Assembly (NCBI RefSeq): GCF_034931365.1
Contig: NZ_JAYGII010000007.1
Span: 35,320-99,319 of the forward strand
Source: Natronospira elongata
GTDB lineage: Bacteria; Pseudomonadota; Gammaproteobacteria; Natronospirales; Natronospiraceae
Direction: 5' to 3'
DNA length: 64,000 bases
Positions within the stretch are counted from its first letter, which is position 1. Every line of letters begins with the position of its first letter. Below are positions 38,002 through 47,700 of the stretch, in pieces. Below the pieces are notes generated by a model. It made no database searches. It was given only the letters and a program-made list of their open reading frames with translations, and had not been told where the DNA came from. The translations under genes were made by a program, and so were the position numbers.

Positions 38002-38568
38002 ATGGGCAAGCGGCTGAGCAAGATCTATACGCGAACCGGCGACCACGGTACCACCGGCCTGGGCGATGGCAGTCGAGTGCCCAAGGACCATCCACGGGTG
38101 GCGGCTTATGGGACCACGGATGAACTCAACTCCATCATTGGCATGGTGCTGGCCGAGGATCTGCCGGACAGCTTGCGTGAGCCCTTGATTCGCATTCAGC
38201 ACGATCTGTTCGACCTGGGCGGTGAATTATGCGTCCCTGGCTGGACGGCGATCACCCCGGGCTACACCGAAAGGCTGGAACAAAGCCTGGACGCCCTGAA
38301 CGCCGATCTGCCGGCACTGGAGGATTTCATCCTGCCCGGCGGCGGTCGCGCCACGGCGGCCTGCCATCTGGCTCGCACGGTCTGTCGGCGAGCCGAACGG
38401 GCTGTGTGGACCCTCAAGGGCGAAGAAGACATCAATCCGGAAGTGGCCCGTTACCTCAATCGCCTCTCCGACTGGCTGTTCGTTGCCGCGCGAGTCCTCG
38501 CCCGCCACGAGCAGGGCGAGGAAGTCATCTGGCAGAAGGGCTATAGCCAGGGTGCTCAGCAGGACTGA
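38002..38568 (+). CDS. PduO-type cob(I)alamin adenosyltransferase
   Basis: Adds the adenosyl group from ATP to cob(I)alamin to make coenzyme B12. The 188-residue protein begins MGKRLSKIYTRTGDHGTTGL, the ATP-binding start of the PduO class, and has DFILPGGGRATAACHLARTV with the conserved RRAER helix after it. GAGGG lies 7 nt before the ATG. No other cobalamin gene is nearby, so the coenzyme may be used by an enzyme encoded elsewhere or made from salvaged corrinoids. Confidence 0.92.
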   Translation: MGKRLSKIYTRTGDHGTTGLGDGSRVPKDHPRVAAYGTTDELNSIIGMVLAEDLPDSLREPLIRIQHDLFDLGGELCVPGWTAITPGYTERLEQSLDALNADLPALEDFILPGGGRATAACHLARTVCRRAERAVWTLKGEEDINPEVARYLNRLSDWLFVAARVLARHEQGEEVIWQKGYSQGAQQD

Positions 38569-38647
38569 CGGCTTAATCGCCAATGGGCTGGTGATTGCGT
38601 CATGACTGCGTTCACTCTTATGTCTTGGTGCCGTCCGGAGGCTTTTG

Positions 38648-38721
38648 ATCGCGAATAAATTCGCTCCCACGGTGCCATTAGCGTATGCCGAAGCCCCTGT
38701 GGGAGCGGATTTATCTGCGAT
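38648..38721. repeat. REP-like inverted repeat pair
   Basis: Two 23-bp units face each other across 28 bp: 38648-38670 ends in CGCTCCCAC and 38699-38721 begins GTGGGAGCG; they agree at about 20 of 23 positions. The GTGGGAGCG...TTTAT...GCGA pattern matches the REP-type units common in Pseudomonas relatives. The rest of the 237-bp gap (38569-38805) shows no gene. Confidence 0.65.
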
Positions 38722-38805
38722 TTACGGCCGAATCGAAGGCAATCTGCTCAATAACCAGAATACGCCATCAGCCGGCACGGCCCATTCATCGACCACCACT
38801 AGTGA

Positions 38806-39696
38806 CTAGGCAAGGCCTACCAGGGTCAGGACGGCCAGCACCGCCAGCCACAGTACCAGTGTTCTTTGCAGCAGGCTCCGGGCGCTACGGACCACAGCCA
38901 GCCCAGAATCCTGGGTGCCCGCGGAGATTCGCAGGGCGCCGCAGCCGGTGCAGGAAAGGACGCCCTCGCTGGTCTCGAAAAAGGGCTCGGTGCACTCCTC
39001 ATAATAGGCCTTCCAGTCGGCAATGGCTTCCTCGAAGGAGCCGGTCAGGGCATAACTCAGGGATAGCAGACGCGCCGGCAGCCAGGCCAGGATTCCTTCC
39101 AGCATGATCGCGTACTGAGCGAGTTCGGTGCGGGCATTTTCGCTGTCCCTGGCCTCGCTGCGTCGCAGCAGGTCAGCCACGCGATAGAAGACCGCGCCCG
39201 CCGGGCCGAGAATGGCAAACCAGAATATCACCGCGAACAGCCGGTCGTTGGCCCGGACCAGAGCCGCCTCGGTCACCGCTCGATGGACATCATCCTCTGC
39301 CGACAGGCCGCTCTCGGATTCCATGATCTCTGCGGCAATGACCCCGGCATCGTGGTCTTCTGCCTGTTCCGGATCATGGGCCTGCAGGTATCGGGCGAGT
39401 TGACCGAGGATTTCCCCCGGCCCCAGGCAATACAGCAGAACGATCACGGCCAGGAAAAAGGCCAGAATCTCGGAAAAGCCGGCGAGCAGCCAGATGGCCA
39501 GCCAGACCAGGACGGTGGGCAAGAGGCAGATCAGCGACACACCCAAGGGCCCGATCGCGCCGGGCAAACGCCCGATCAAGGTCAGGAATTGGTCCCGATA
39601 GTAGGGAAACCAGTGGGCACGGCGAAAATGTTCCAGGTCAGCCGCCCGCAGGGCACGTTCCAGTGCCAGGGCAGCAATTATGGCCAGAAAGTACAT
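38806..39696 (-). CDS. ampE: AmpE-like membrane protein
   Basis: A 296-residue inner membrane protein with hydrophobic segments near 1-17, 45-90, 155-175 and 275-296, and an acidic cytoplasmic stretch around 105-135. The start MYFLAIIAALALERALRAAD, the WFPYYRD region and the location just after ampD match AmpE, a poorly understood CobD/CbiB-related protein linked to beta-lactamase regulation in ampDE operons. AAGGGGG lies before the ATG. Function beyond family level is unknown. Confidence 0.85.
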   Translation of the reverse strand: MYFLAIIAALALERALRAADLEHFRRAHWFPYYRDQFLTLIGRLPGAIGPLGVSLICLLPTVLVWLAIWLLAGFSEILAFFLAVIVLLYCLGPGEILGQLARYLQAHDPEQAEDHDAGVIAAEIMESESGLSAEDDVHRAVTEAALVRANDRLFAVIFWFAILGPAGAVFYRVADLLRRSEARDSENARTELAQYAIMLEGILAWLPARLLSLSYALTGSFEEAIADWKAYYEECTEPFFETSEGVLSCTGCGALRISAGTQDSGLAVVRSARSLLQRTLVLWLAVLAVLTLVGLA

Positions 39697-39804
39697 GCGT
39701 CAGCCCCCTTGTCGCATTGCGGTGTCAATCCGTGGTCCGGATTCGGTGTTCATCATGCCATGCTCCCGGCCCGCGGCACAGCCAAATAAGTCCGAAAACC
39801 GCCA

Positions 39805-40371
39805 TCAGGTGCCCATGCCCACAGCGCCATTGCGAAAGCGGAACCAGGAGAAATGGGGCCCCGGATCGGTCTTTCGGCCCGGGGCGATGTGATTGTGGCC
39901 CACCATTCGCTCCGGCGTGATTGCCGGATAGGTCAGCAGCAAGCTGGCGGCGCAACAACTGAGACGACGATACTGGGCGTCGGTAAACGGCAAATCGTCG
40001 GTCCCCTCCAGCTCAATCCCGATGGCAATGTCATTGCAGGCCCGTCGGCCCTGGAAGCGGGAGCGTCCCGCATGCCAGGCACGGCGATGAAAAGGCACGT
40101 ATTGCACGAGACTGCCGTCACGGCGGATAAACAAATGACTGGAGACCCGCAAGCCCTCGATTGCCTTGAAGAAGGGGTGACCGTCGGCCGGCAGGCGATT
40201 GAGGAAGAGCTTATCCACCCAGGGGCCACCGAACTCGCCCGGCGGCAGGCTGATGGCATGAATAACCAGCAGCGACGGCTCACAATCCGGTGGGCGGTGA
40301 TCGGCGTTGGGCGAGGGATGGCGGGCGGCACCCTCCATCCAGCCATTGTGAATCTGCGGCAAGCGGTTCAA
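39805..40371 (-). CDS. ampD: 1,6-anhydro-N-acetylmuramyl-L-alanine amidase AmpD
   Basis: Cytoplasmic zinc amidase that removes the peptide from anhydro-MurNAc-peptides during wall recycling, keeping the inducer of ampC low. The family marks are HNGWMEGAARHPSPNADHRP, LLVIHAISLPPGEFGG (first zinc histidine) and GHNHIAPGRKTDPGPHF (other ligands). I prefer a TTG at 40371, which has AGGAG 10 nt upstream and gives the usual 188 residues; a GTG at 40410 would add 13 residues without a ribosome site. ampE follows after 108 nt; argE is divergent. Confidence 0.9.
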   Translation of the reverse strand: MNRLPQIHNGWMEGAARHPSPNADHRPPDCEPSLLVIHAISLPPGEFGGPWVDKLFLNRLPADGHPFFKAIEGLRVSSHLFIRRDGSLVQYVPFHRRAWHAGRSRFQGRRACNDIAIGIELEGTDDLPFTDAQYRRLSCCAASLLLTYPAITPERMVGHNHIAPGRKTDPGPHFSWFRFRNGAVGMGT

Positions 40372-40432
40372 CTGGGACAGGCTCCTGGGATAAGGTGGAC
40401 CAAGCGCCACCGACTATAGCAAAGGAGGCCCC

Positions 40433-41581
40433 ATGCACCCGAGCGTGGAAGAGATGATTCGAGAGCTGATCGCCTGCCCTTCCATGAGCAGCGTCAGTCC
40501 CGCATTCGATACCGGCAACCGCGAGGTATCGGAAAAGCTGGCGGAATGGCTGGAGGATCTGGGTTTCGAAGTGCGCCTGATGCCGGTGGAGGGAGAGGAC
40601 AAATTCAATGTCATTGGCACGCTGGGGCGGGGCAACGGCGGGCTGGTCCTGTCCGGGCACACCGATACCGTTCCCTTTGACCAAGATCGCTGGAACAGCG
40701 ACCCCTTCACGCTGACCGAGCGGGACGGCAAGCTGTACGGCCTGGGCACCTGCGACATGAAGGCCTTCCTGGCCCTAGCCATCGAAGTGGCCAGCCGCTA
40801 TCGAGCGGAAGATCTGGCAGAGCCCATCATCATACTGGGTACCGCCGACGAGGAGTCCTCCATGGCCGGCGGCAAGGCTCTGGTGGCGGATCACAGTCTG
40901 CGGGCCCGCTGCGCCATCATCGGTGAGCCGACCAGGCTGACCCCCGTGCATCTGCACAAGGGGATTTTCATGGAGGGCGTTCGCCTCAAGGGGCGCTCGG
41001 GCCACTCCAGCGATCCCAAGCTGGGCAATAACGCCATTGATGGGCTGCACCGGGCGATTGCGGAGTTGATGGCCTTTCGCGAGGAGATGGCCCGCCAGTA
41101 TCACAACGCGGCCTTCCATGTGTCCTCGCCGACCCTGAACCTGGGCCATGTCCACGGCGGCGATAATCCCAACCGTATCTGCCCGGAGGCAGAAGTTCAC
41201 TTCGATCTGCGAACCCTGCCCGAGCAGGACCTGGATGCGACCCGTGAGGCGCTTCGCGAACGGATCAGGGAAAGTCTGGCGGACAGCGGTCTCGGGATTG
41301 AGTTTCTACCCCTATTCGAGGGCGTGGGCGGCCTGAATACGCCGGAGGACGCGGCCATTGTCCAGGCGGTCACCGAACTCACAGGCCGGGAACCCGAGGC
41401 GGTGGCCTTCTCCACCGAAGGACCCTTCCTGCAGGAGCTGGGCATCGATACCGTCATCATCGGCCCCGGTGACATCGCCCAGGCCCATCAGCCCGACGAA
41501 TACCTGGCCATCGACACCCTCCAGCCCACCCTGGACCTGATCGATGGGCTGATCAGGCGTTTTTGTCTCAAGTCGGGTTAG
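40433..41581 (+). CDS. argE: Acetylornithine deacetylase ArgE
   Basis: M20-family zinc enzyme that hydrolyses N-acetylornithine to ornithine in arginine synthesis. The 382-residue protein has VLSGHTDTVPFDQDRW and LYGLGTCDMKAFLALAI (zinc ligands), GTADEESSMAGGK with the catalytic glutamate, GEPTRLTPVHLHKG, and a dimerisation domain from about 178 to 290. AAAGGAGG precedes the ATG ideally. No other arginine gene is adjacent. Confidence 0.92.
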   Translation: MHPSVEEMIRELIACPSMSSVSPAFDTGNREVSEKLAEWLEDLGFEVRLMPVEGEDKFNVIGTLGRGNGGLVLSGHTDTVPFDQDRWNSDPFTLTERDGKLYGLGTCDMKAFLALAIEVASRYRAEDLAEPIIILGTADEESSMAGGKALVADHSLRARCAIIGEPTRLTPVHLHKGIFMEGVRLKGRSGHSSDPKLGNNAIDGLHRAIAELMAFREEMARQYHNAAFHVSSPTLNLGHVHGGDNPNRICPEAEVHFDLRTLPEQDLDATREALRERIRESLADSGLGIEFLPLFEGVGGLNTPEDAAIVQAVTELTGREPEAVAFSTEGPFLQELGIDTVIIGPGDIAQAHQPDEYLAIDTLQPTLDLIDGLIRRFCLKSG

Positions 41582-41654
41582 GCGCACGGTATTCAAGGCT
41601 GTCTGGGCGCAATCGGGGCGGTTTCTTGGCGCTATTTCTTGCCAAGGGTTTCGT

Positions 41655-42069
41655 GGGCTTCGGTTGGGGTAATCCCCTTCGACGCCGGTGACGGGTTACG
41701 TTCCGGCCTAGGTGGCGACAGGCCTACCTTTGTTGGGGGTCACCTGGGCCGTGCATGCTGATGGCATATTCTGATATCGAGCCGATGGTCGTCGATTCGG
41801 CCCGTTTAATCGCGGCAGGACTGCCGCGATTTAGGTCCTCCGAATGGCAACAAGACATAAGACTGAACCAAACCCTCCGCTAGCACTGCCCAGGTGACCG
41901 CCACCAAAGGTAGGCTTCGGTCCTGGTGGGCTTGCTCAGGGCTGTGAGCGACAGGACGTCGCGTGCAGAGCCCCCAGGGATGGGTCTACGTCCCTGAGCA
42001 AGGCCACCAGGACCGAAGCCGGGACGCAACCCGTCACCGCATCGAAAGGGCTTACCTCAACCGAAGCCC
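41655..42069. repeat. Long nested palindromic element between argE and bioA
   Basis: The outer arms 41655-41704 and 42021-42069 are imperfect inverted copies, and so are 41722-41749 and 41888-41915 (about 25 of 28). Between the last two right-hand arms sits a second hairpin: 41913-41941 pairs with 41992-42020 at 28 of 29 positions, with a 50-nt head containing GAGCGACAGGACGTCGCG. A short perfect hairpin (41808-41831) marks the centre. No transposase or credible protein is encoded, so it looks like a non-autonomous repeat or a structured RNA. The 555-bp gap 41582-42136 otherwise holds only the BirA-type site. Confidence 0.65.
41808..41831 (+). other. Perfect hairpin at the centre of the palindromic element
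   Basis: AATCGCGGCAG pairs with CTGCCGCGATT around a 2-nt GA turn. Downstream is TTAGG, not a true T-run, so termination of argE transcripts here is only possible. Confidence 0.5.
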
Positions 42070-42085
42070 ATTGCGTTGCAAGGAG

Positions 42086-42120
42086 CGGTAAACCAGAATA
42101 CGCAACATTTGGTTTACACA
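42086..42120 (+). promoter_or_regulatory. BirA-type biotin operator before bioA
   Basis: GGTAAACC (42087-42094) and GGTTTACA (42111-42118) are inverted half-sites 16 bp apart, matching the TTGTAAACC-N14-16-GGTTTACAA signature recognised by biotin ligase/repressor BirA. It lies about 20 bp before the bioA start, a position fit to block transcription when biotin is plentiful. Confidence 0.75.
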
Positions 42121-42136
42121 ATAAGGGCTTTCAACG

Positions 42137-43489
42137 ATGACGGACAACGCTTCCCTGGTGGCGCGGGACCTGGCCGCGCTCTGGCACCCCTGCACCCAGA
42201 TGAAGGACCACGAATGGCTGCCACTGGTCCCGGTGAAACGGGGCAAGGGGGTGTGGCTGGAGGATTTTGACGGCAACCGCTACATCGATGCCATCAGCTC
42301 CTGGTGGGTCAATCTCTTCGGGCATGCCAATCCGCGAATCAATGCCGCCCTCCGCGACCAGATGGAATCGCTGGAACATGTGATTCTCGCCGGCTTTAGC
42401 CATGAACCGGCCGTAGAGCTGGCGGAGAAGCTGGTGGAGGTGACCCCAGCCGGGCTCAGCCGCTGCTTCTACGCCGACAATGGCTCGGCAGCAGTCGAGG
42501 TAGCAGTGAAGATGAGCTACCACTACTGGCGCAACCTGCGCCGACCTGAGAAAAAGCGCTTCATTACGCTTGCCAACAGCTACCATGGCGAAACCCTGGG
42601 CGCCCTGGCAGTGGGCAATGTGGCCCTTTACAAGGAAACCTACGGTCCACTGCTGATGGAGACCCTGGCCGCACCAACGCCCGACTGTTTCGAGCGCGAA
42701 GAGGGCGAATCCTGGGAAGCCTATTCCCGCCGACAGTTCGAGCCCATGCGGAAGCTGATTGCCCGTCACCACCAAGAGGTTAGTGCGGTCATTCTTGAGC
42801 CCCTGGTGCAATGTGCCGGTGGGATGCGCATGTATCATCCGGTCTATCTGGAGCTGCTCCGGGAGGCCTGCGATGAATACGATATCCACCTGATTGCCGA
42901 TGAGATTGCAGTAGGCTTCGGGCGCACCGGCACCTTGTTCGCCTGCGAGCAGGCCAATATCACTCCGGATTTCATGTGCCTGTCGAAGGGCCTCACCGCC
43001 GGTTATCTGCCCCTTTCGGCGGTCATGACCACCGAGAAGATCTATCAGGCCTTCTACGATGAATACGACAATCTGACCGCCTTCCTCCACTCGCACAGCT
43101 ATACCGGCAATCCCCTGGCTTGCCGTGTTGCGCTTGAGACCTTGAAGATCTTCGAAGATGATCAGATTATCGTGCGTAATCGGGAGCTGGCTGAGCACGC
43201 AGCGCGGGCGTTTGCACCACTTGCCGATCACCCCCATGTGCGGGAGGTGCGTCAGCATGGCATGATTCTGGCGGCGGAGATGATGAAGGATCCTAAGCGT
43301 AGGGAGCCCTTCCCCTGGCATGAAAGGCGCGGGCTGAAGGTTTACCAGCACGGCCTGGCCAACGAGGTTTTGATGCGGCCCCTGGGCCATGTCTTTTACT
43401 TCATGCCGCCCTATGTGATCACCGAGTCGCAGATCGACCATGTGGCGAAAATGGCCCTGGAGGGCATTGACCTGGCTACCCGTGACTGA
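42137..43489 (+). CDS. bioA: Adenosylmethionine-8-amino-7-oxononanoate transaminase BioA
   Basis: PLP enzyme making 7,8-diaminopelargonate in biotin synthesis with S-adenosylmethionine as amino donor. The 450-residue protein has WHPCTQMKDHEWLPL, SSWWVNLFGHANPRI, LIADEIAVGFGRTGTLFAC and the PLP lysine K284 in CLSKGLTAGYLPL. AAGGG lies 9 nt before the ATG. Other bio genes are not in the window. rsmE follows after 14 nt and may be cotranscribed. Confidence 0.95.
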   Translation: MTDNASLVARDLAALWHPCTQMKDHEWLPLVPVKRGKGVWLEDFDGNRYIDAISSWWVNLFGHANPRINAALRDQMESLEHVILAGFSHEPAVELAEKLVEVTPAGLSRCFYADNGSAAVEVAVKMSYHYWRNLRRPEKKRFITLANSYHGETLGALAVGNVALYKETYGPLLMETLAAPTPDCFEREEGESWEAYSRRQFEPMRKLIARHHQEVSAVILEPLVQCAGGMRMYHPVYLELLREACDEYDIHLIADEIAVGFGRTGTLFACEQANITPDFMCLSKGLTAGYLPLSAVMTTEKIYQAFYDEYDNLTAFLHSHSYTGNPLACRVALETLKIFEDDQIIVRNRELAEHAARAFAPLADHPHVREVRQHGMILAAEMMKDPKRREPFPWHERRGLKVYQHGLANEVLMRPLGHVFYFMPPYVITESQIDHVAKMALEGIDLATRD

Positions 43490-43503
43490 ATGAGAATGCT
43501 GCC

Positions 43504-44214
43504 ATGCGCATACCCAGAGTACTTCTTGACGCTCAGTTGGCGGTCGGCCAGGAGCTTAGCCTGACGCGTGACACGGCCCATCATCTGCGTCGTGTCCTGC
43601 GCCTGAAAGACGGACATCCCGTGCAGGTCTTTGACGGTCGGGGGCATGAGCACGAGGGTGAGTTGTTGGGGGAAGACCGGGTTCTGATCGGCGAGTCCAT
43701 TGAGCGCGAGGTGGAATCACCACTGGCACTCACTCTGGTGCAGGGCATCAGCCGCGGCAACCGGATGGATTACAGCCTGCAAAAGGCGGTTGAGCTTGGG
43801 GTCAGCGCCATCCATCCGATTTTCTGTGAAAGAAGTGTGGTGCGGCTGGATGAGAAAAGGCTGGCAAAGCGGATGGCCCATTGGCAGGGGGTGATCGTTT
43901 CCGCCTGCGAACAGTGCGGACGCAACCGGCTGCCGGAGCTCGGCACGCCGAGCACGCTGATGGATAGTCCACCCAATCCCGACGGCCTGGGTCTGTTCCT
44001 GGACTCCAATGGCAGCGAAACCCTGTCATCTCTGGAAAGGCACGACAGTATGACACTGGTCGTTGGACCCGAGGGGGGCTTGAGTGATTTGGAGCTTACG
44101 GTACTCAGGGAAGCGGGCTATCGGGGTATTCGCATGGGGCCTCGAATTCTCCGGACAGAAACCGCCGGCGTAGCGGCACTGGCCGCCCTGCAGGCGTTGC
44201 ACGGGGATTTCTGA
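43504..44214 (+). CDS. rsmE: 16S rRNA m3U1498 methyltransferase RsmE
   Basis: SPOUT-class methyltransferase that modifies U1498 of 16S rRNA. The 236-residue protein begins MRIPRVLLDAQLAVGQELSL and has LVQGISRGNRMDYSLQKAVELG, SERC-type CERSVVRL, and the SAM-binding knot LVVGPEGGLSDLE with GPRILRTETAGVAALAALQ. It follows bioA by 14 nt and converges on chpC. Confidence 0.94.
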   Translation: MRIPRVLLDAQLAVGQELSLTRDTAHHLRRVLRLKDGHPVQVFDGRGHEHEGELLGEDRVLIGESIEREVESPLALTLVQGISRGNRMDYSLQKAVELGVSAIHPIFCERSVVRLDEKRLAKRMAHWQGVIVSACEQCGRNRLPELGTPSTLMDSPPNPDGLGLFLDSNGSETLSSLERHDSMTLVVGPEGGLSDLELTVLREAGYRGIRMGPRILRTETAGVAALAALQALHGDF

Positions 44215-44250
44215 GACACACGCTTCCCGCTCCGGGCTCAGGCGCCCAGT

Positions 44251-44748
44251 CTAACCTTCGTCGCCAATTGCCTCGGCACGCTCGGGGAGGTACTCCCGAA
44301 TACGCTCTTCCAGGCTTTCCAGGTCCGGAACCAGAGGCCGCTCATTGGCCATTCGTACCTGGGTGATCACCGGCGCCCGCTCCGGCAGGTCGGGCTGCCC
44401 ACCCGCGCTCAATACCCCCTCGGTCACCCTCACGAGGTAAGGGTAACCCTGGGTCATGATCGCCAGGATGGGCGGGTTGAGCCAGCCCTTGAGGGCGTGA
44501 AAATAGGTGATTCGGGTTCGGCTGCTGCTTTCGGGAATCCCCCGGCCGCAGGCGGCTTCGAAACAGATCAGGGGAACTTCCTGGCGCTCCCAGCGAACCA
44601 TGCCCATAAACCATTCCGGCGCATTATCCGGCCGGCCACGGGGCGGGCTATAGCCCATCACCTCACTCACTGCCGTGCGCGGCACGATCAGTTTGCCACC
44701 ACTGATGGGCACCAGGAGACTATAAACATCTTCAATCCGCTCAGTCAT
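44251..44748 (-). CDS. chpC: CheW-like chemotaxis protein ChpC
   Basis: A 165-residue CheW-domain adaptor at the end of the Chp cluster; it probably couples a second receptor input to ChpA. The start DVYSLLVPISGGKLIVPRTA and the WFMGMVRWERQEVPLICFE core are CheW-like. It lies 47 nt after the chpA stop on the same strand, which supports ChpC over a general CheW. Confidence 0.82.
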   Translation of the reverse strand: MTERIEDVYSLLVPISGGKLIVPRTAVSEVMGYSPPRGRPDNAPEWFMGMVRWERQEVPLICFEAACGRGIPESSSRTRITYFHALKGWLNPPILAIMTQGYPYLVRVTEGVLSAGGQPDLPERAPVITQVRMANERPLVPDLESLEERIREYLPERAEAIGDEG

Positions 44749-44795
44749 GAGAGCTCATCCATCCAAATGCATGGCCGCCGGGCTGTGGGCCGAGA

Positions 44796-47700
44796 TTAGT
44801 CATTACCCCAACGCGTTCTCTGGGGATCAAAATCACTGACCAGCGAGCGAATATTCTCCATCAGCTCGGTTTCCTGATAGGGCTTGCCCAGATAACGGTC
44901 CACACCAATCTCAAAGGCCCGGTTGCGGTGTTTGTCGCCGGTACGGGAGGTGATCATGATGATAGGCACCGACTTGAGCTCTTCATCATTACGCATATGG
45001 GTCGCCAGCTCATAACCATCCATGCGCGGCATCTCGATGTCCAGCAGCATGACGTCGGGCTTTCGATCCTGCAGCTCGGCCAGCGCGTCCACACCATCCT
45101 TGGCAGTCATCACATTCAGTCCGTAACGCTTGAGCAGGCGCTCGGTGACGCGACGCACGGTGATGGAATCGTCCACCACCATCACGGTCGGCGGCTCATC
45201 CCGGGTCGGTTCAGGCTGGGCATCGGCCATGTCGGTGGTCACCGCCCGGACACCGCCGCGGACCATGCCACCGACATCAAGGATGAGCACGATGCTGCCA
45301 TCACCCATGATGGTGGCACCGGAGATGCCGCGAACGTTGGCGATCTGCGGACCGACGGATTTCACCACCACCTCGCGGCTGCCCCGCATGCCTTCGGTGA
45401 CAAGCGCCGAGGCATGATCACCCACGCGCACCAGAAGCACAGGAAGTGATGCGACGTCATCCGTCAGGTTTGGCTGGCCAAAGCCAAGCATGCCGCTCAA
45501 ATGCTGTAGCTCGTAATCACGTCCACCATAACGGAAACTCGGATTCTCCTGGCCCAGTTTTTCTTGAACCTCATCCCGTGGAATACGCACGATACCCTCG
45601 ATGGACGGCAACGGAATGGCAAACACTTCATCCGCCACTTCCACCATCAAGGCCTGGGTAATGGCGAGGGTGTAGGGCAATCGAATCGTGAAACGGGAGC
45701 CCACGCCCTCACTGGACGTCATGTGAAGGCTACCGCCGAGCTGTTTGATCTCGCTATGGACTACATCCATTCCCACGCCCCGACCGGCTGACTGAGTCAC
45801 GGTGTCGGCGGTGGAAAAGCCGGGTTCCAGGATAAACTGGATAACATCGGACTCCGGCAAGTCACTGCCCGGACGGAGCATGCCCATGTCTTCAGCACGC
45901 TTGCGAATCTTCTCAACGTTCAGGCCGCGACCATCATCCATGATTTCAATCACCACCTCCGAACCTTCCCGGTGTAGCTCGATGGCGATCAGACCTTCCT
46001 TGGGCTTGCCTTCCTGATCCCGCGCTTCAGGCTTTTCCAGGCCATGAATGACTGCGTTACGCAACATGTGTTCCAGGGGCGCAATAATCCGCTCCAGCAC
46101 CTGGCGATCCATCTCGCCCTCGCCGCCGATCAGGCGCAATTCCACTTCCTTGCCTTCCTCCGCGGCGGTCTGGCGCACCAGACGGCGGAGACGCTGCGCA
46201 TGACGCGAGAAGGGCAGCATGCGGGTACGCATGAGCCCATCCTGGAGATCGGTATTCACCCGGGACTGCTGAACCAACAGGGTTTCCGCCTCACGGGCAT
46301 GGTTGGACAGCAAGCCCTGGAGGCTGACCAGGTCACTCACGGATTCCTGCAGCGCTCGAGACAACTGCTGGAGGGCTGAATAACGGTCCAACTCCAGGGG
46401 ATCGAATTCCGGGTTGGTCTCGCCTTCCTCCATCTCCCACTGATATCGGACCTGTGCCTCGATCTCGATTTCCAGATTACGGAACTGCTGACGCAGGCGA
46501 TCCACCGTCTGGTCCAACTCCTTGAGGTGGAAGTCCATATTGGAGAGCTGCTGCTCCACCCGAGAACGGTAGATGCTGACCTCGCCTGCATTGTTGAGCA
46601 GGTTCTCCAGGAGATCAGCCCGCACACGCACCACCTCCTGCTGGACCCGAGGAGCGGCACGACGCTCTCCATGCTCCTCGACCGCATCCAGACCACTGGG
46701 AGCGGGCTTGGCCTCACGGCCTGGCGCTGTTTCCGTCGGGGCCGGCAGCTCCGGCTCCGGCGCTTTCGCTTCTTCGTCTGGCTCTGGGTGGCTGTCCACC
46801 TCGGTTTCAAAACTGGGCCCAGGCTCAGACTCAAAGTCCAGCTCGACATCGTCGTCGCTTGGCTGATCAAGATGGTCATCCGGGGCCTCGGTTACCGTGT
46901 CTTCGTCGTCAAAGACTTGTCCGCCCCGTGCATCGAGCCGCTGCAGTTCCTGCACCAGGTCGCTCCCGTCAACGATCACGGAGCCTTCGGCAACCTGTTC
47001 CACCATCCGGTGAACACGGTCAACGCAACGTTGAATCAAAGCCGTGAACTCGGTGCTCACTGGCAGCTTGCCATCCACCGCCTTGGTCAGAACCGTTTCC
47101 ATTTCATGGCTGAGGTCCCCCATGGGGGTCAAGCCCGACATCCGGGCGCCACCCTTGAGGGTATGGAGATGACGCTGCAGAGCGGCGACCAGGGCGGTGT
47201 CATCATGGTCGGACTGCCAGTTATTGAGAGCCTCGTCCATGGCCTCCTGCAACTCGCGGGCCTCTTCCATGAAAACATCGGCGAGCTCTTCATCGTAATC
47301 GGGCAGGTCTTCAAGCGCGATCTCGCTGGCCCGGCGCGGCTCGGTTGCTGAAGCGGATGGCGCGGCTTCACTCGGCTCTTCAGCCGCCGGGGCAGACTCC
47401 TCCTCCGCAGGCATCAGCTCGCGGACTCGCGCCAGCAAATCAGAATCGGGTTCGGCAGCGCCTGCCGAAGTAGCCAAGCCCTCGATCATCTCGCGAACGG
47501 CCGCAATGGCGTCCTTCAAGACATCAGCGAAATTCTCGCCCGGTGTCAGGCCCTGTTCCTGCATCGCCAGCGCTGCTTTCTCCAGCGGTTGCATCACCGC
47601 CGGTATCTCACTCACATCAGCCGTGTGGGAGCTCCCGTTCAGGGTGTGCAAAGCGCGCAGCAGGTCACTGCTGATTTCACCTTCCTGCAAGACCTCCTCG

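Noticed and set aside
41936..42121. Reverse frame of 61 codons inside the palindromic element
   Set aside because: It crosses the hairpin arms and arises from the repeat sequence; no ribosome site or recognisable protein.
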